64,000 bases of DNA from Parasporobacterium sp. (lineage in GTDB: Bacteria > Bacillota > Clostridia > Lachnospirales > Lachnospiraceae), in assembly GCA_017459985.1 (NCBI GenBank), contig JAFUBX010000021.1:1-64000 (forward strand), read 5' to 3'. Positions within the stretch are counted from its first letter, which is position 1, and every line of letters starts with the position of its first letter. Position numbers and translations under genes: made by a program. This document shows positions 43,385 through 52,406 of this stretch, one piece after another. The notes beneath the pieces are model-generated. The model had not been told where the DNA came from, ran no database searches, and was given only the letters and a program-made list of their open reading frames with translations.

Positions 43385-44467
43385 TCAACCGGGGTTCTGC
43401 TCCTTCAGCGGCAGACAGAACTCCACAACTGCGCCTCCCTCCGGCGCATTGGACAGCTCCAGCCGTCCCTTATGAGCCTGAATAATCGTGCGGCACAGGG
43501 ACAGCCCGATCCCCATATTTTTCTGGCGGTCCAATCGCCCCGTCGTATCGGACAATACAGGCTGGCCGGGCCGGGAAGCGGATCTGTCCCAGGTAAATCC
43601 GCAGCCATTATCCCGAAACCGGAATACCGCCTCCTGATCTTCGATAAAAACCTCCACCTCGATCCGGGTACAGCCTTCCCCGTGGATCATGGAATTATGA
43701 AGGATATTCTGGATGACCTGTCCGATCAGGATCGCGTCCATCGGGACAAACAGCATCTCGTCGGGAATGCGGACCCGGACCGGGATCTCCGGCCATTGTT
43801 TCCGGAATTTCCGGATTGCTTCTCCGATGATTTCCTCCACGATTTCCGGTTCTTTCCGGATCGTCTCCGAAGAATCCCCCATCCGGGTAATGCTCAGGAC
43901 ATTTTCGATCATATGGATCAGCCACTGGGAATCATCATTGATATCCTGCAGCAGCTCCCTCCGGACCTCTCCGGAGATATTTTCATTTTCCAGAAGCACA
44001 GTTGTGGCTCCGACGATCCCGGTGAGGGGCGTACGGATATCATGGGAAATTCCCCGGAAAAGTTCTGACCGCAGTTTTTCCTTTTCCCCCTCCTTGATGT
44101 ACCGTTCCTGATTCTTGATCCGGGTGGTCATGGTGCTGGTCACAAGAGACACCAGCAGCATGGTGGTAAAGGTCAGCGGGTATCCGGTCATGGTGAAATC
44201 CAGTTCAAAATAAGGATACGTAAACACATAGTTTACGGAAATGACCCCTGCCGCCGCGGCGACCAGCCCGTAAAGATACCCGTCGGTCATGCGGGAAACG
44301 ATCATCACCACCAGGACAAAGATCAGCGGAACATGGAAATCATTTTCACTGAAATGCTGCAGCACGAAACACAGGGCAAATGCTGCCGCAAAGATTCCGG
44401 CTGTGATCAGCGTATCCCTGACCGAGAAACAGATGTGTTTTTTTATCCGGAGAAACAACCTGCTCAT
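43385..44467 (-). CDS. Sensor histidine kinase (KdpD C-terminal type, DUF4118)
   Basis: A 360-residue membrane kinase. Four helices near the N-terminus (about 15-105) match the DUF4118 unit of KdpD (YGLVAAAAGVISVNYVFTYPYF); then a phosphoacceptor helix SHDIRTPLTGI, an N-box QNILHNSMIHG, G1 RDNGCGF and G2 GIGLSL. The large N-terminal KdpD sensor/USP domain is missing, so it is about 40 percent of full KdpD length. Start at 44467 chosen at the first Met before the first helix; the ribosome site is weak. Signal probably related to ions or turgor, by family only. Confidence 0.87.
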   Translation of the reverse strand: MSRLFLRIKKHICFSVRDTLITAGIFAAAFALCFVLQHFSENDFHVPLIFVLVVMIVSRMTDGYLYGLVAAAAGVISVNYVFTYPYFELDFTMTGYPLTFTTMLLVSLVTSTMTTRIKNQERYIKEGEKEKLRSELFRGISHDIRTPLTGIVGATTVLLENENISGEVRRELLQDINDDSQWLIHMIENVLSITRMGDSSETIRKEPEIVEEIIGEAIRKFRKQWPEIPVRVRIPDEMLFVPMDAILIGQVIQNILHNSMIHGEGCTRIEVEVFIEDQEAVFRFRDNGCGFTWDRSASRPGQPVLSDTTGRLDRQKNMGIGLSLCRTIIQAHKGRLELSNAPEGGAVVEFCLPLKEQNPG

Positions 44468-44656
44468 GGATTCATTATAACATCTCCTGTTCTTCCTGCC
44501 CGTTAAGTTTCCGTTAAAATCAGTTGCGGTGAAGGTCCCGCCAGGTTCTGCGAAGGCCCCGCCTTTACATCTTCTTAACGTCATCCTCACGGAACTTGGC
44601 AGCATCTTAACAGGCTGTGATGATACTTTAAAAGAAAACGAAAGGAAGTACAGAAC

Positions 44657-45259
44657 ATGAACTATCTGGATCAGTTTACTCCCCTGCTGGAAAAGGGGGA
44701 ATCCGTAAAATGGACCGGGAAGCCGGAGCCGTTTGAGGTGATTGAGGGATACAACCGCAAATCCTTATATCTGCGGTGGGTCCTCACTGTCATCCTTGGC
44801 ATCGCCTTTCTGGTGTGGTATATCCTTTACGCCACATCCCACAGCGATGTTCCTTTAAGCTGGCTGATCATCGTCGGGGTCCTGGCGATCATGGCGTTTA
44901 TCATTCTCCGGCCCTTTGTTGACGCGAGGACGCTCCGGAAAAAGAGACTCTACGCAGTTACCGATAAGCGGCTCCTGATCTATCAGGATTACAGTACCTT
45001 CTATGCCGCAAATCTGGAGGATATCGACGAGATCCGCATTGTCCGGAAAGGAAACGGTCTGAGCGATGTCATTTTCGGAGAACCGGCGGTGAAGAAACCC
45101 TACTCCCAGATCCGGATCACGGCAATCGTTCCCGTAAAAGGAGAAGGAGAAAAAGAAAACACCATCCTGGGGATGGCATTTTACAATATCAAAAACGCGG
45201 ATGATATCAGGCCCTACATGATGCCCGGGACCAAAGTCACGGAGGACCGGATTTCATAA
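44657..45259 (+). CDS. Membrane protein with bacterial PH-like domain
   Basis: A 200-residue protein: N-terminal LLEKGESVKWTGKPEPF, two close membrane helices (about 38-58 and 68-86), then a strand-rich domain beginning LRKKRLYAVTDKRLLIYQDYS, typical of bacterial PH/YdbS-like domains. The function of such small proteins is unknown. GAAAGGAAG precedes ATG at 4657 bases into the 40-kb block (44657). It lies between two two-component systems, divergent from the KdpD-like kinase. Confidence 0.7.
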   Translation: MNYLDQFTPLLEKGESVKWTGKPEPFEVIEGYNRKSLYLRWVLTVILGIAFLVWYILYATSHSDVPLSWLIIVGVLAIMAFIILRPFVDARTLRKKRLYAVTDKRLLIYQDYSTFYAANLEDIDEIRIVRKGNGLSDVIFGEPAVKKPYSQIRITAIVPVKGEGEKENTILGMAFYNIKNADDIRPYMMPGTKVTEDRIS

Positions 45260-45264
45260 GGAGA

Positions 45265-46521
45265 TCACCGCACCACACTGGAAGCCGGCAGGAGAATCCG
45301 GATCCGGGTCCCGAGACCTACCCTGGAGGTGACCTCAAAATTGCCCTTATGCTTATCCACGATCCATTTGGAGATCGAAAGCCCAAGACCGGTACCCTTG
45401 AACCGACGCACCTCATCCGAGCGGTAGAACCTCTCAAACATATGCGCAATATCCGCTTCGGCCATACCGATGCCGGTATCCTGCACCTGAATATAGGGGC
45501 GGCCGGCATCCAGGCCTGCCCGGAGCAGGATCTCATCCCTCTCGTTGGTATATTTGGCCGCATTGTCCACCAGGATTCGGACTGCCTGCTTTAGTAACCC
45601 TGAGTCCGCCTTCACCAAAATCTCCTGTTCCGGCCGGACGTAGCGATACGGGTGCATTTCATCGATCATCAGGGACTCTTCGTAGATCTCCTGCATCATG
45701 TCGCCCAGGGACACCTGCTCCCACTGAAGGGAGGTCCTTCCGCTGTCCCCCCTGGCCAGGAACAGCAGCTGTTCCACCAGATGCTTCATGTGGGCGGATT
45801 CGGTTTTGATCGCCATGATGGATTCCTGCAGCACCTTCTCATCCTCGGTTCCCCACCGGCTCAGCATATTCGCGTAGCCCTCAATGATGGCGATGGGAGT
45901 CCTGAGTTCGTGGGACGCATCATTCACAAACCGGGCCTGCTGCTGATAACTTTCCTTCATCCGGATCAGCAGATTGTTCATGGCTGTTTCCACCCCGGCC
46001 AGATCCGTATCTCCCAGGGAAAGGGTCTGCATCTGCTCCGGATCAATATGGGTAATGGCGTCCTCCAGAACCTGATATTTATCCTCGGAAAAATTCATCT
46101 TCGAGAGCTGGTCCGCCTTGAGAGCCAATTCATTGATAGGCTTCAGGATCTTACGGATCCTGTGGTTTTCTTTCGGCCACCCGAACAATATCCCGAGAAT
46201 CCTGAGGCACATGATCCCCCCGGCCGGGATCAGAACCACCAGCACCGCCGGATAGACCTCCGCTGAAGCCAGTTCCACTCCCGCAGGATCAATCACATGA
46301 TAATATAAGGTCCTCAGCACCGGATCCACGGTAAAGGTATGCTGATTGGAAAAGGAAAAACTCCCCGTCGCCCGGATCTCTGTATAGACCAAAAAGGCCA
46401 GGCACGTAAGAAGGACGGTGAAGATCGCGACGCCAACGGCGTTTACCAGCTGTCCCCCTGCCTGCATCCGGTGGAGCTTGCGGGTAATGGAAGTGACCCG
46501 GTTATTCTGATTTGATGACAT
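45265..46521 (-). CDS. Sensor histidine kinase (EnvZ/ResE type)
   Basis: A 418-residue membrane kinase: first helix about 24-47, an extracytoplasmic loop of about 45 residues, second helix about 92-112, a HAMP-like linker, then NDASHELRTPIAIIEGY (phosphoacceptor His about 204), N-box VDNAAKYTNE, G1 VQDTGIGM and G2 FKGTGLGLSI. All catalytic motifs look intact. Its start overlaps the regulator gene by 20 bases, so the two are co-translated. The small sensing loop gives no hint of the signal. Confidence 0.9.
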   Translation of the reverse strand: MSSNQNNRVTSITRKLHRMQAGGQLVNAVGVAIFTVLLTCLAFLVYTEIRATGSFSFSNQHTFTVDPVLRTLYYHVIDPAGVELASAEVYPAVLVVLIPAGGIMCLRILGILFGWPKENHRIRKILKPINELALKADQLSKMNFSEDKYQVLEDAITHIDPEQMQTLSLGDTDLAGVETAMNNLLIRMKESYQQQARFVNDASHELRTPIAIIEGYANMLSRWGTEDEKVLQESIMAIKTESAHMKHLVEQLLFLARGDSGRTSLQWEQVSLGDMMQEIYEESLMIDEMHPYRYVRPEQEILVKADSGLLKQAVRILVDNAAKYTNERDEILLRAGLDAGRPYIQVQDTGIGMAEADIAHMFERFYRSDEVRRFKGTGLGLSISKWIVDKHKGNFEVTSRVGLGTRIRILLPASSVVR

Positions 46522-47251
46522 AGCCTACTCCTCGCACAGTCTGGATCATTTTCACATGATATACTTCATCGATCTTGGAACGCAGGAACCGGATATAAAC
46601 ATCCACCACATTAGTCTCTCCGACATAGTCATATCCGCAGACCTTCTCCAGCAAGGTATCCCTGGTCAGCACAATATCCTGGTTGGCCAGCAGCGTCCGG
46701 AGCATCAGAAATTCCCGGTTGGTCAGGAGGATCTCCTCACTGCCATAGGTTACCTGGTGCTTCTTTTCACTCAGATGCAGCTCGCCCCAGTAGTACTCGC
46801 CTTCTTCGCTTACCGCCGGAACAGAAGGACCGGAGCCCGTCCTGTTTTCCGTCGCTGACGGCGCCGGCGCTGCAGCCGCCTGCATGCGGGAATGGAGCTT
46901 CAGCGCGACCCGGATCCTGGCCAGCAGTTCCTCGATCGCAAAGGGCTTGGTGATATAATCCACCGCTCCGGCATCCAGGCCGGCGACCTTATCCATCACC
47001 GCGTCCCGGGCGGTCAGAAGGATCACCGGAGGAGCCTGCGTATGCTGTAGTCTCCGGAGTACTTCGATCCCGTTGATCCCCGGCAGCATAATATCAAGCA
47101 GGATCAGATCATAGTCTGATCCTGCTGCCATTTCCAGCGCACTGCGGCCGTCTCCCGTTTTGTCCGCCCGATATCCCTCATGCACCAGTTCCAGTTCAAT
47201 GAACCGGGCCATGGATTCTTCATCTTCTACGATCAATATCTTCTCATTCAT
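46502..47251 (-). CDS. OmpR-family response regulator
   Basis: A 249-residue regulator with acidic pocket VEDEE, phospho-acceptor Asp53 (LILLDIMLPG), Lys in YITKPF and a winged-helix domain (LLTNREFLMLRTLLANQDIVLTRDTLL ... NVVDVYIRFLRSKID). An Ala/Pro/Ser-rich linker (about 125-150) between domains is longer than usual. Partner of the kinase that overlaps its end. Six bases separate it from the upstream DUF4342-like gene on the same strand. Confidence 0.92.
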   Translation of the reverse strand: MNEKILIVEDEESMARFIELELVHEGYRADKTGDGRSALEMAAGSDYDLILLDIMLPGINGIEVLRRLQHTQAPPVILLTARDAVMDKVAGLDAGAVDYITKPFAIEELLARIRVALKLHSRMQAAAAPAPSATENRTGSGPSVPAVSEEGEYYWGELHLSEKKHQVTYGSEEILLTNREFLMLRTLLANQDIVLTRDTLLEKVCGYDYVGETNVVDVYIRFLRSKIDEVYHVKMIQTVRGVGYVIKSE

Positions 47252-47256
47252 ACTCG

Positions 47257-47793
47257 TTACCGGTTTTTATTGATCTCATCCTTCATTTTGTCCGCAAACT
47301 GAGACGCAGCGCCTGCCGCCTTGTCCATGGTCTCATTGACACTGTCCATGTTGTTCTTCCCCCGGAAGGAATACCGGAATCCGAAGAACAGCAGTACGAT
47401 CAGGGCTATAATACTCACATAGAAAAAGCAGAGGATAATGATCACTGCCACCAGCAGAGGCATTACCAGAAGCTCGTCCCCGCTGCGGCTGACCACAAAG
47501 TAATTCCGGGTAAAGAACCGCCAGATCCGTTTCAGGGTGTTCTTGAATCCCCCTTCGTTCTCCTGTTTGGCAGTGGTCCGCTTGATGGTCTCTTCCACAT
47601 CGGAGTATGCCGTCTGCTCTTCGTATTTGGTGGAATGCACCGACTGGGACGGGGCCTTAGCCTTGCCCTGCTGCTCCAGATAGATCATGGCGTCCAGCAG
47701 GTCTCCGCCGGAGGCTTCCAGTGCTTCCTTCGCTTCTTCAAACGTTACATCCGCGTGCTGTCTGATTTTTTCAATTTTTTCGAAATCGTTCAT
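47257..47793 (-). CDS. UBA/DUF4342-type protein with one membrane hairpin
   Basis: A 178-residue protein. Residues 1-45 form a UBA/TS-N-like helical domain (KIRQHADVTFEEAKEALEASGGDLLDAMIYLE) like the N-terminus of EF-Ts and DUF4342 proteins; then a charged linker, two close hydrophobic helices (about 110-145) and an amphipathic tail with NMDSVNETMDKAAGAASQFADKM. First gene of the three-gene unit with a response regulator and kinase, so it may be a target or accessory of that system. Function unknown. Confidence 0.75.
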   Translation of the reverse strand: MNDFEKIEKIRQHADVTFEEAKEALEASGGDLLDAMIYLEQQGKAKAPSQSVHSTKYEEQTAYSDVEETIKRTTAKQENEGGFKNTLKRIWRFFTRNYFVVSRSGDELLVMPLLVAVIIILCFFYVSIIALIVLLFFGFRYSFRGKNNMDSVNETMDKAAGAASQFADKMKDEINKNR

Positions 47794-48033
47794 TTTGTCC
47801 CTCTTTCTTTCTGCTTTAAGGTTTTCTCTCTGTTACGCTGCATAGGATACACGAAGACTCTTAAAGCGTCTTTTAAGAAAGATTAAAAACAGATTAAATC
47901 TTGTTTATTTTATCATTAATAAAAGGCGAATGAAAGAGACTGCCGCAATCCGGCCCGCTGCAACCACCGGAACCTTCGCGGGATTATCACTTTTGGACAA
48001 CCGGCTCCGGGAATTATCCTCCATGATTTCCAA

Positions 48034-48062
48034 TTGACTTTTCCATAAAGAAATAATATAAT
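48034..48062 (+). promoter_or_regulatory. Sigma-A promoter of the frl operon
   Basis: TTGACT (48034-48039) and TATAAT (48057-48062) are 17 bases apart, 42 bases before the frlB start. Just downstream lies AATAATACATTATA, similar to TATAATACTATA in front of the regulator gene, a possible FrlR site. The gap 47794-48104 contains no gene. Confidence 0.7.
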
Positions 48063-48104
48063 TTGATTCGTAATAATACATTATATAACAATTAGGAGGC
48101 GTAT

Positions 48105-49121
48105 ATGTTTAATTTTGATATTCCCCGATATGAGAAGGTCGTTAATGATGCCATAGCCTTACGCCCTGAGATCGAAGCCGCTGTAGACGCGGTCTGTCAG
48201 GAGGGCTATTCCAATCTGTTTTTTATTGGATGCGGAGGAACTTATGCGCATACTCTTCCGATGAAATACTGGCTGGACACCACCTCGGAAAAGATCGAGA
48301 TGATTCCGGTCATCGCCAGAGAATTCGTTACCATGGGACACAAACGGTTTTCAAAGGACTCTGTGTGCGTCTTTTCTTCCCGGAGCGGCAATACCAAGGA
48401 GATTGTGGAGGCCGCCCGGTTCTGCAAAGAAGCCGGAGCCAGAACCATCGTCTACGTTTCCAATGACAATACACCAATCTGTGACTACGCAGATTACAAA
48501 GTCTGCAGCTTTGCCGAGGATGACTGCCTGTGCGAAGCCATCTATACCTATCAGATCATGCTTCTCGGACGGTTCCTGAAAAATGCGGGAGAATTTGATC
48601 AGTATGATCAAATGATGGACGAGTACGGAAAGCTCACCCCATATCTGATTAAAGGAAAAGAACTGTATGAAGACCGCTGCAGGGAAATGGCGGAGAAGCA
48701 TAAAGACATGGATTATGTCATGGTCGTGGGATCCGGTATGCTCTGGGGCGAGGCCTATGATTACGCGATGTGTATTCTGGAAGAAATGCAGTGGATCCGG
48801 ACCAAATCCATCCATGCGGCGGAATTTTTCCACGGAACTCTGGAGCTTCTGGAAAAGGATGTCCCCATGATCCTGCTCTACGGGGAGGATGAGACGGAAC
48901 CTTTAATGGACCGGGTTAAAGCATTTGCATCCAATATTACCGAAGACATCAATATCTTCCGGACCGCGGATGTGGAGCTGCCGTTCACCGATCCCCTGTT
49001 CCGCAAGATCGTATCCCCGCTGGTAATCTATGCCATTACCGAGAGGCTGTCCTGCCATATCGAGAAGGTCCGGAACCATCCTCTGACCACCAGAAGATAC
49101 TACCGGCAGTTTGATTATTGA
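48105..49121 (+). CDS. frlB: Fructosamine-6-phosphate deglycase (SIS family)
   Basis: A 338-residue double-SIS-domain enzyme. FFIGCGGTYAH (about 40-50) and SSRSGNTKEIV (about 89-99) are the first sugar-phosphate site, VVGSGMLWGEAYDYAMCILEEMQW the second; EFFHGTLELLEKDVP carries the Glu/His typical of FrlB and related GlmS-like deglycases. It would split a phosphorylated Amadori product into glucose-6-phosphate and an amine. TTAGGAGGCG precedes ATG. First gene of a six-gene operon with SDR, binding protein, two permeases and kinase, as in Bacillus frl apart from the SDR. Confidence 0.85.
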   Translation: MFNFDIPRYEKVVNDAIALRPEIEAAVDAVCQEGYSNLFFIGCGGTYAHTLPMKYWLDTTSEKIEMIPVIAREFVTMGHKRFSKDSVCVFSSRSGNTKEIVEAARFCKEAGARTIVYVSNDNTPICDYADYKVCSFAEDDCLCEAIYTYQIMLLGRFLKNAGEFDQYDQMMDEYGKLTPYLIKGKELYEDRCREMAEKHKDMDYVMVVGSGMLWGEAYDYAMCILEEMQWIRTKSIHAAEFFHGTLELLEKDVPMILLYGEDETEPLMDRVKAFASNITEDINIFRTADVELPFTDPLFRKIVSPLVIYAITERLSCHIEKVRNHPLTTRRYYRQFDY

Positions 49122-49148
49122 TCAGCGGCACAAGAAAAGGAGGCGTGT

Positions 49149-49928
49149 ATGTACAATCTGGATGGAAAGGTCACGATGATCACAGGAGCCGCCAGCGGGA
49201 TCGGCAAAGAGACGGCAAAGGCATTTGCCCGGGAGAATGTGAAGCTGGTTCTGCTGGATAAAAACGGTGAACTGCTTCACCAGACAACAAAGGAGATCGC
49301 GGAATCCACCGGGCAGACACCGGACTGCATCACCTTTGATATCACGAAAGAAGCCGAGGTCAAAGCAGCTGTCGATCAGGTGGCTGCGCAGTATCCGCAG
49401 ATCGACATTCTGGTCAATTGCGCCGGCGTATCCACAATGCAGTGGTCCTGGGAGCTGACCGAGGAAGAATGGGATTTCAATATGGATGTCAACGCAAAGG
49501 GCTGCTGGCTGATCTGCAAATATGTGGTGCCCCATATGATCCGGGAACGGCACGGAAGGATTGTGCTGACAGCATCCATGGGCGGAAAACAGGGGGCTCC
49601 GCTGCTGGCCCATTACTGCGCATCCAAATTCGCGGTCATCGGACTGACGGAATCCATTGCCAAAGAAGTGGCTCCGTATAATATCACCGTCAACGCCGTG
49701 TGTCCGGGATACGTCAAAACCCCGATGCAGGACAGGGAAGTTGTCTGGGAAGCAAAGCTCCGGGGAATCGACGATCCGGAAAAGGTCCGGGAGGAATACA
49801 TCACCCTGACTCCCCTGGGGCGGCTGTCTGTACCGGAGGACATTGCGAAGGGGATCTTGTTCCTGGCATCGGATCAGGCGGATTTTATGACCGGAGAGAC
49901 GGTCAAGATCAGCGGCGGCCAGCTATAA
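49149..49928 (+). CDS. Short-chain dehydrogenase/reductase
   Basis: A 259-residue NAD(P)-dependent oxidoreductase. Cofactor motif TGAASGIG (12-19), acidic LLDKN after strand two (favouring NAD), NCAGVS (about 92), catalytic Ser, Tyr and Lys (TASMGG, YCASK) and PGYVKTPM all present; the C-terminal SGGQL is standard. It sits between frlB and the binding-protein gene with AAAGGAGG upstream, 27 bases after frlB. Classic frl operons lack such a gene, so it may handle a modified sugar or the freed product. Substrate unknown. Confidence 0.92.
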   Translation: MYNLDGKVTMITGAASGIGKETAKAFARENVKLVLLDKNGELLHQTTKEIAESTGQTPDCITFDITKEAEVKAAVDQVAAQYPQIDILVNCAGVSTMQWSWELTEEEWDFNMDVNAKGCWLICKYVVPHMIRERHGRIVLTASMGGKQGAPLLAHYCASKFAVIGLTESIAKEVAPYNITVNAVCPGYVKTPMQDREVVWEAKLRGIDDPEKVREEYITLTPLGRLSVPEDIAKGILFLASDQADFMTGETVKISGGQL

Positions 49929-50070
49929 CCAAAACTCCCGCATCCGAAAGGAGAACTCTTTTGCCGGAGCGTGCTTTACAGGAGAAGGCTATACAGGAGA
50001 AGGCAACATGTGTGAACCAGCCCGTCGGAACATTCCGGCAGGCAAAGTAAAAGCAAAAGGAGGTTGTAGG

Positions 50071-51417
50071 ATGAAAACAAGTAAAAAGCTGATTGCTCTG
50101 CTGCTTTCAGCAATCATGATCATGACGTGCTTCGCAGTGATGAATGCTGGCGCGGCGGAAGAAGCGGACAAGCCCTATGCCGGGCAGACCGTCCGGGTTC
50201 TTCTGAATTCCCACCCGTGGCAGGAAGCGATTGAGCCGATGGTATCGGAATTTGAGGAAGCCACCGGCATCAAAGTAGAGATCACGACACTGGGGGAGGA
50301 TATCTACTGGGATCGTGTCAATCTGGGCTTAAGCTCGGCGGAACCGCCCTTTGATGTATTTATGCTGTCTCCGAATATGACCGGATACAACGGCTATGTC
50401 AACGGATGGATCGCCAATCTGGACGACTATGTCTATCAGTCCGAAGAATATGATTTCGACGATATCTATCCGTATATCGTGGACGGATTCCGGTTCCCGG
50501 ATGCGGACGGATCCATTTACGGCATTCCGCTGACCATGGAGACCTATATCGTATTCTATCGCAAGGATCTTTTTGAAGAACAGGGCATTGATCCTGCATC
50601 CCTGGAGACCATGGATGACTGGTGGACAGCTCTGGATCAGATTCAGGAAGCCTATGGCGATCAGGGAATCGCTCCTGCCGTGATCCGCGGACAGGATGAA
50701 ACCATGCCGGACGAGCTGCTGGCCGCTGTTTACAACAATTGGGGCGACAGACCCTATCTGGCTCAGAGAATGTTCTATTTCGATGAGAACTGGGACACCC
50801 ACTTCACCGATGACGCCGTGAAGGAAGGCTTCCGGACCTGGGCAAAACTGCTCTCCATGGGACCGATCGGCGCAACCAGCTTTACCTGGTATGAGTGCGT
50901 TAATCAGTTCGCGGCCGGAAATGCCGCCACCTACTGGTTCGACGCTTCCTTATTCGCCGGAACCTTCGAGGATCCGGATCAGTCCCTGGTTGCCGGCAAG
51001 GTCGGTTATACCGCACCGCCGAAGACCGCGACCGGAAACGGAACCACCCACTGGGCTTGGGGCCTGGGCATTTCCGAGGCTTCTCCGGTGAAAGACGCTG
51101 CATGGCAGTTCATTCAGTGGGGCACCAGCAAAGACATTAACGAGCGCACCGCCACCGCCACCTACGGACCGGTGAGAGCCTCTACATGGGAAGCAAAATC
51201 CGCCGAATTCGGCGAAGAATACTGTGCCGCCGTCGACGAGGCTCTGAATATCTCCGCTCCCGGCTACATGTACTTCAACGGCGCAGCAGAGGTTACCGAC
51301 AAGATCATCGATGCTGTGGTACGGATCTCCCAGGGAGAAGATCTGGAGGAAGTCATGGCCTGGATGGACGGCGAAGCTCAGGCAGTCGTGGAAAAAGAAG
51401 GCTTAAAGGCCGAATAA
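50071..51417 (+). CDS. frlO: Extracellular sugar/fructosamine-binding protein
   Basis: A 448-residue binding protein of the SBP_bac_1 family. Start at 50071 follows AAAAGGAGG; signal peptide MKTSKKLIALLLSAIMIMTC to about AGAAEEA. The family pattern EFEEATGIKVEITTLGEDIYWDR, PFDVFMLSP, YGIPLTMETYIVFYRKDLFEEQGID and the C-terminal EEVMAWMDGEAQAV are clear. No classical lipobox. The symbol is by operon analogy with Bacillus frlO; the exact sugar ligand is not proven. A strong hairpin follows the gene, likely lowering permease expression. Confidence 0.75.
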   Translation: MKTSKKLIALLLSAIMIMTCFAVMNAGAAEEADKPYAGQTVRVLLNSHPWQEAIEPMVSEFEEATGIKVEITTLGEDIYWDRVNLGLSSAEPPFDVFMLSPNMTGYNGYVNGWIANLDDYVYQSEEYDFDDIYPYIVDGFRFPDADGSIYGIPLTMETYIVFYRKDLFEEQGIDPASLETMDDWWTALDQIQEAYGDQGIAPAVIRGQDETMPDELLAAVYNNWGDRPYLAQRMFYFDENWDTHFTDDAVKEGFRTWAKLLSMGPIGATSFTWYECVNQFAAGNAATYWFDASLFAGTFEDPDQSLVAGKVGYTAPPKTATGNGTTHWAWGLGISEASPVKDAAWQFIQWGTSKDINERTATATYGPVRASTWEAKSAEFGEEYCAAVDEALNISAPGYMYFNGAAEVTDKIIDAVVRISQGEDLEEVMAWMDGEAQAVVEKEGLKAE

Positions 51418-51439
51418 TCAATCGTTGTTTCTCTTTCAA

Positions 51440-51465
51440 CGGGATAGCCCCTGGGGGCTATCCCG
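51440..51465 (+). terminator. Intra-operon hairpin after the binding-protein gene
   Basis: CGGGATAGCCCC and GGGGCTATCCCG form a 12-bp stem with a two-base loop, followed by a mixed C/T stretch. Such hairpins after binding-protein genes act as leaky terminators or 3' stabilisers, allowing more binding protein than permease. Confidence 0.8.
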
Positions 51466-51518
51466 CTTCTCCTTATGAAGTTTAGGGTTTCCGGCAGTCA
51501 CAGAAAGGACGAAAGACC

Positions 51519-52406
51519 ATGTCCCATACCGTAAATAAACGTAAACTGCTGGGATATATGTACATGATCCCGAGTCTGGTGATCCTGATTGTATTTGTCA
51601 TATATCCGGTATTATATGGATTTGTCACCAGTATGTATGACTGGGACTGGGTCGCGGGAATTGATAAGAAGCTCTTTGTAGGGCTGGGAAATTATCTGGC
51701 GATCTTTAAGGACGGCCTTTTCTGGAATGCCCTGAAAAACACCATTCTCTTCGCGGTTCTGTCCCTTCTGGTGGAATTTGTCCTGGGTCTGTGCTGCGCC
51801 ATGCTGTTATATAAGATCAGAAAAGGAGGCGTGATCTTCCGCACCATCCTGATCTTCCCGCTGACGATCTCCGACATGGTGGCGGCGATCATGTGGAGAA
51901 TGATGCTGGATCCCTCCTCCGGTGTGGTAAACCAGCTCCTCCGTTCCATCGGACTGAAGCCGGTGGACTGGCTGGGAAATTCCCATATCGTGATCTTTAC
52001 CCTGGTGCTGGTGGAGATCTGGTGGATGACCGGCAATATCACCCTGATCATGCTGGCCGGGCTGCAGAGCATGCCCATTGAGCAGCTGGAATGCGGCCAG
52101 ATCGACGGGGCAAACGGATGGCAGCGGTTCCGGTATCTGCAGTGGCCCCATCTGCGTTCCTTCGCGGAATCCGCCCTATCCCTGCGGATGATCGACCTGC
52201 TGCGGGTATTTGCCATCGCCTGGGCTGTGACCCAGGGCGGCCCCAACCGGGCGTCGGAGGTGTCCCAGCAGTATATTTACACCAACGGTCTGGGAGGCTA
52301 TCTGGATATCGGCTATTCCATTGCCATGGCAATCCTGTTCTCCGTTTTTGTGGTGATCATAGTTGCTGTTGTCAAGAGAATCATACGGATAGGAGCGGAC
52401 GAATGA
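51519..52406 (+). CDS. frlN: Sugar ABC permease (MalF-type)
   Basis: A 295-residue permease with six helices, MYMIPSLVILIVFVIYPVLYGF at the start and the EAA coupling loop EQLECGQIDGANGWQRFRYLQWPHL near residue 200. Second-to-last helices are followed by QQYIYTNGLGGYLDIGYS, typical of carbohydrate uptake family 1. Overlaps the next permease gene by four bases (ATGA). No ATPase gene is in the operon, so a shared MsmX-like ATPase elsewhere is expected. Symbol by operon analogy. Confidence 0.82.
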   Translation: MSHTVNKRKLLGYMYMIPSLVILIVFVIYPVLYGFVTSMYDWDWVAGIDKKLFVGLGNYLAIFKDGLFWNALKNTILFAVLSLLVEFVLGLCCAMLLYKIRKGGVIFRTILIFPLTISDMVAAIMWRMMLDPSSGVVNQLLRSIGLKPVDWLGNSHIVIFTLVLVEIWWMTGNITLIMLAGLQSMPIEQLECGQIDGANGWQRFRYLQWPHLRSFAESALSLRMIDLLRVFAIAWAVTQGGPNRASEVSQQYIYTNGLGGYLDIGYSIAMAILFSVFVVIIVAVVKRIIRIGADE

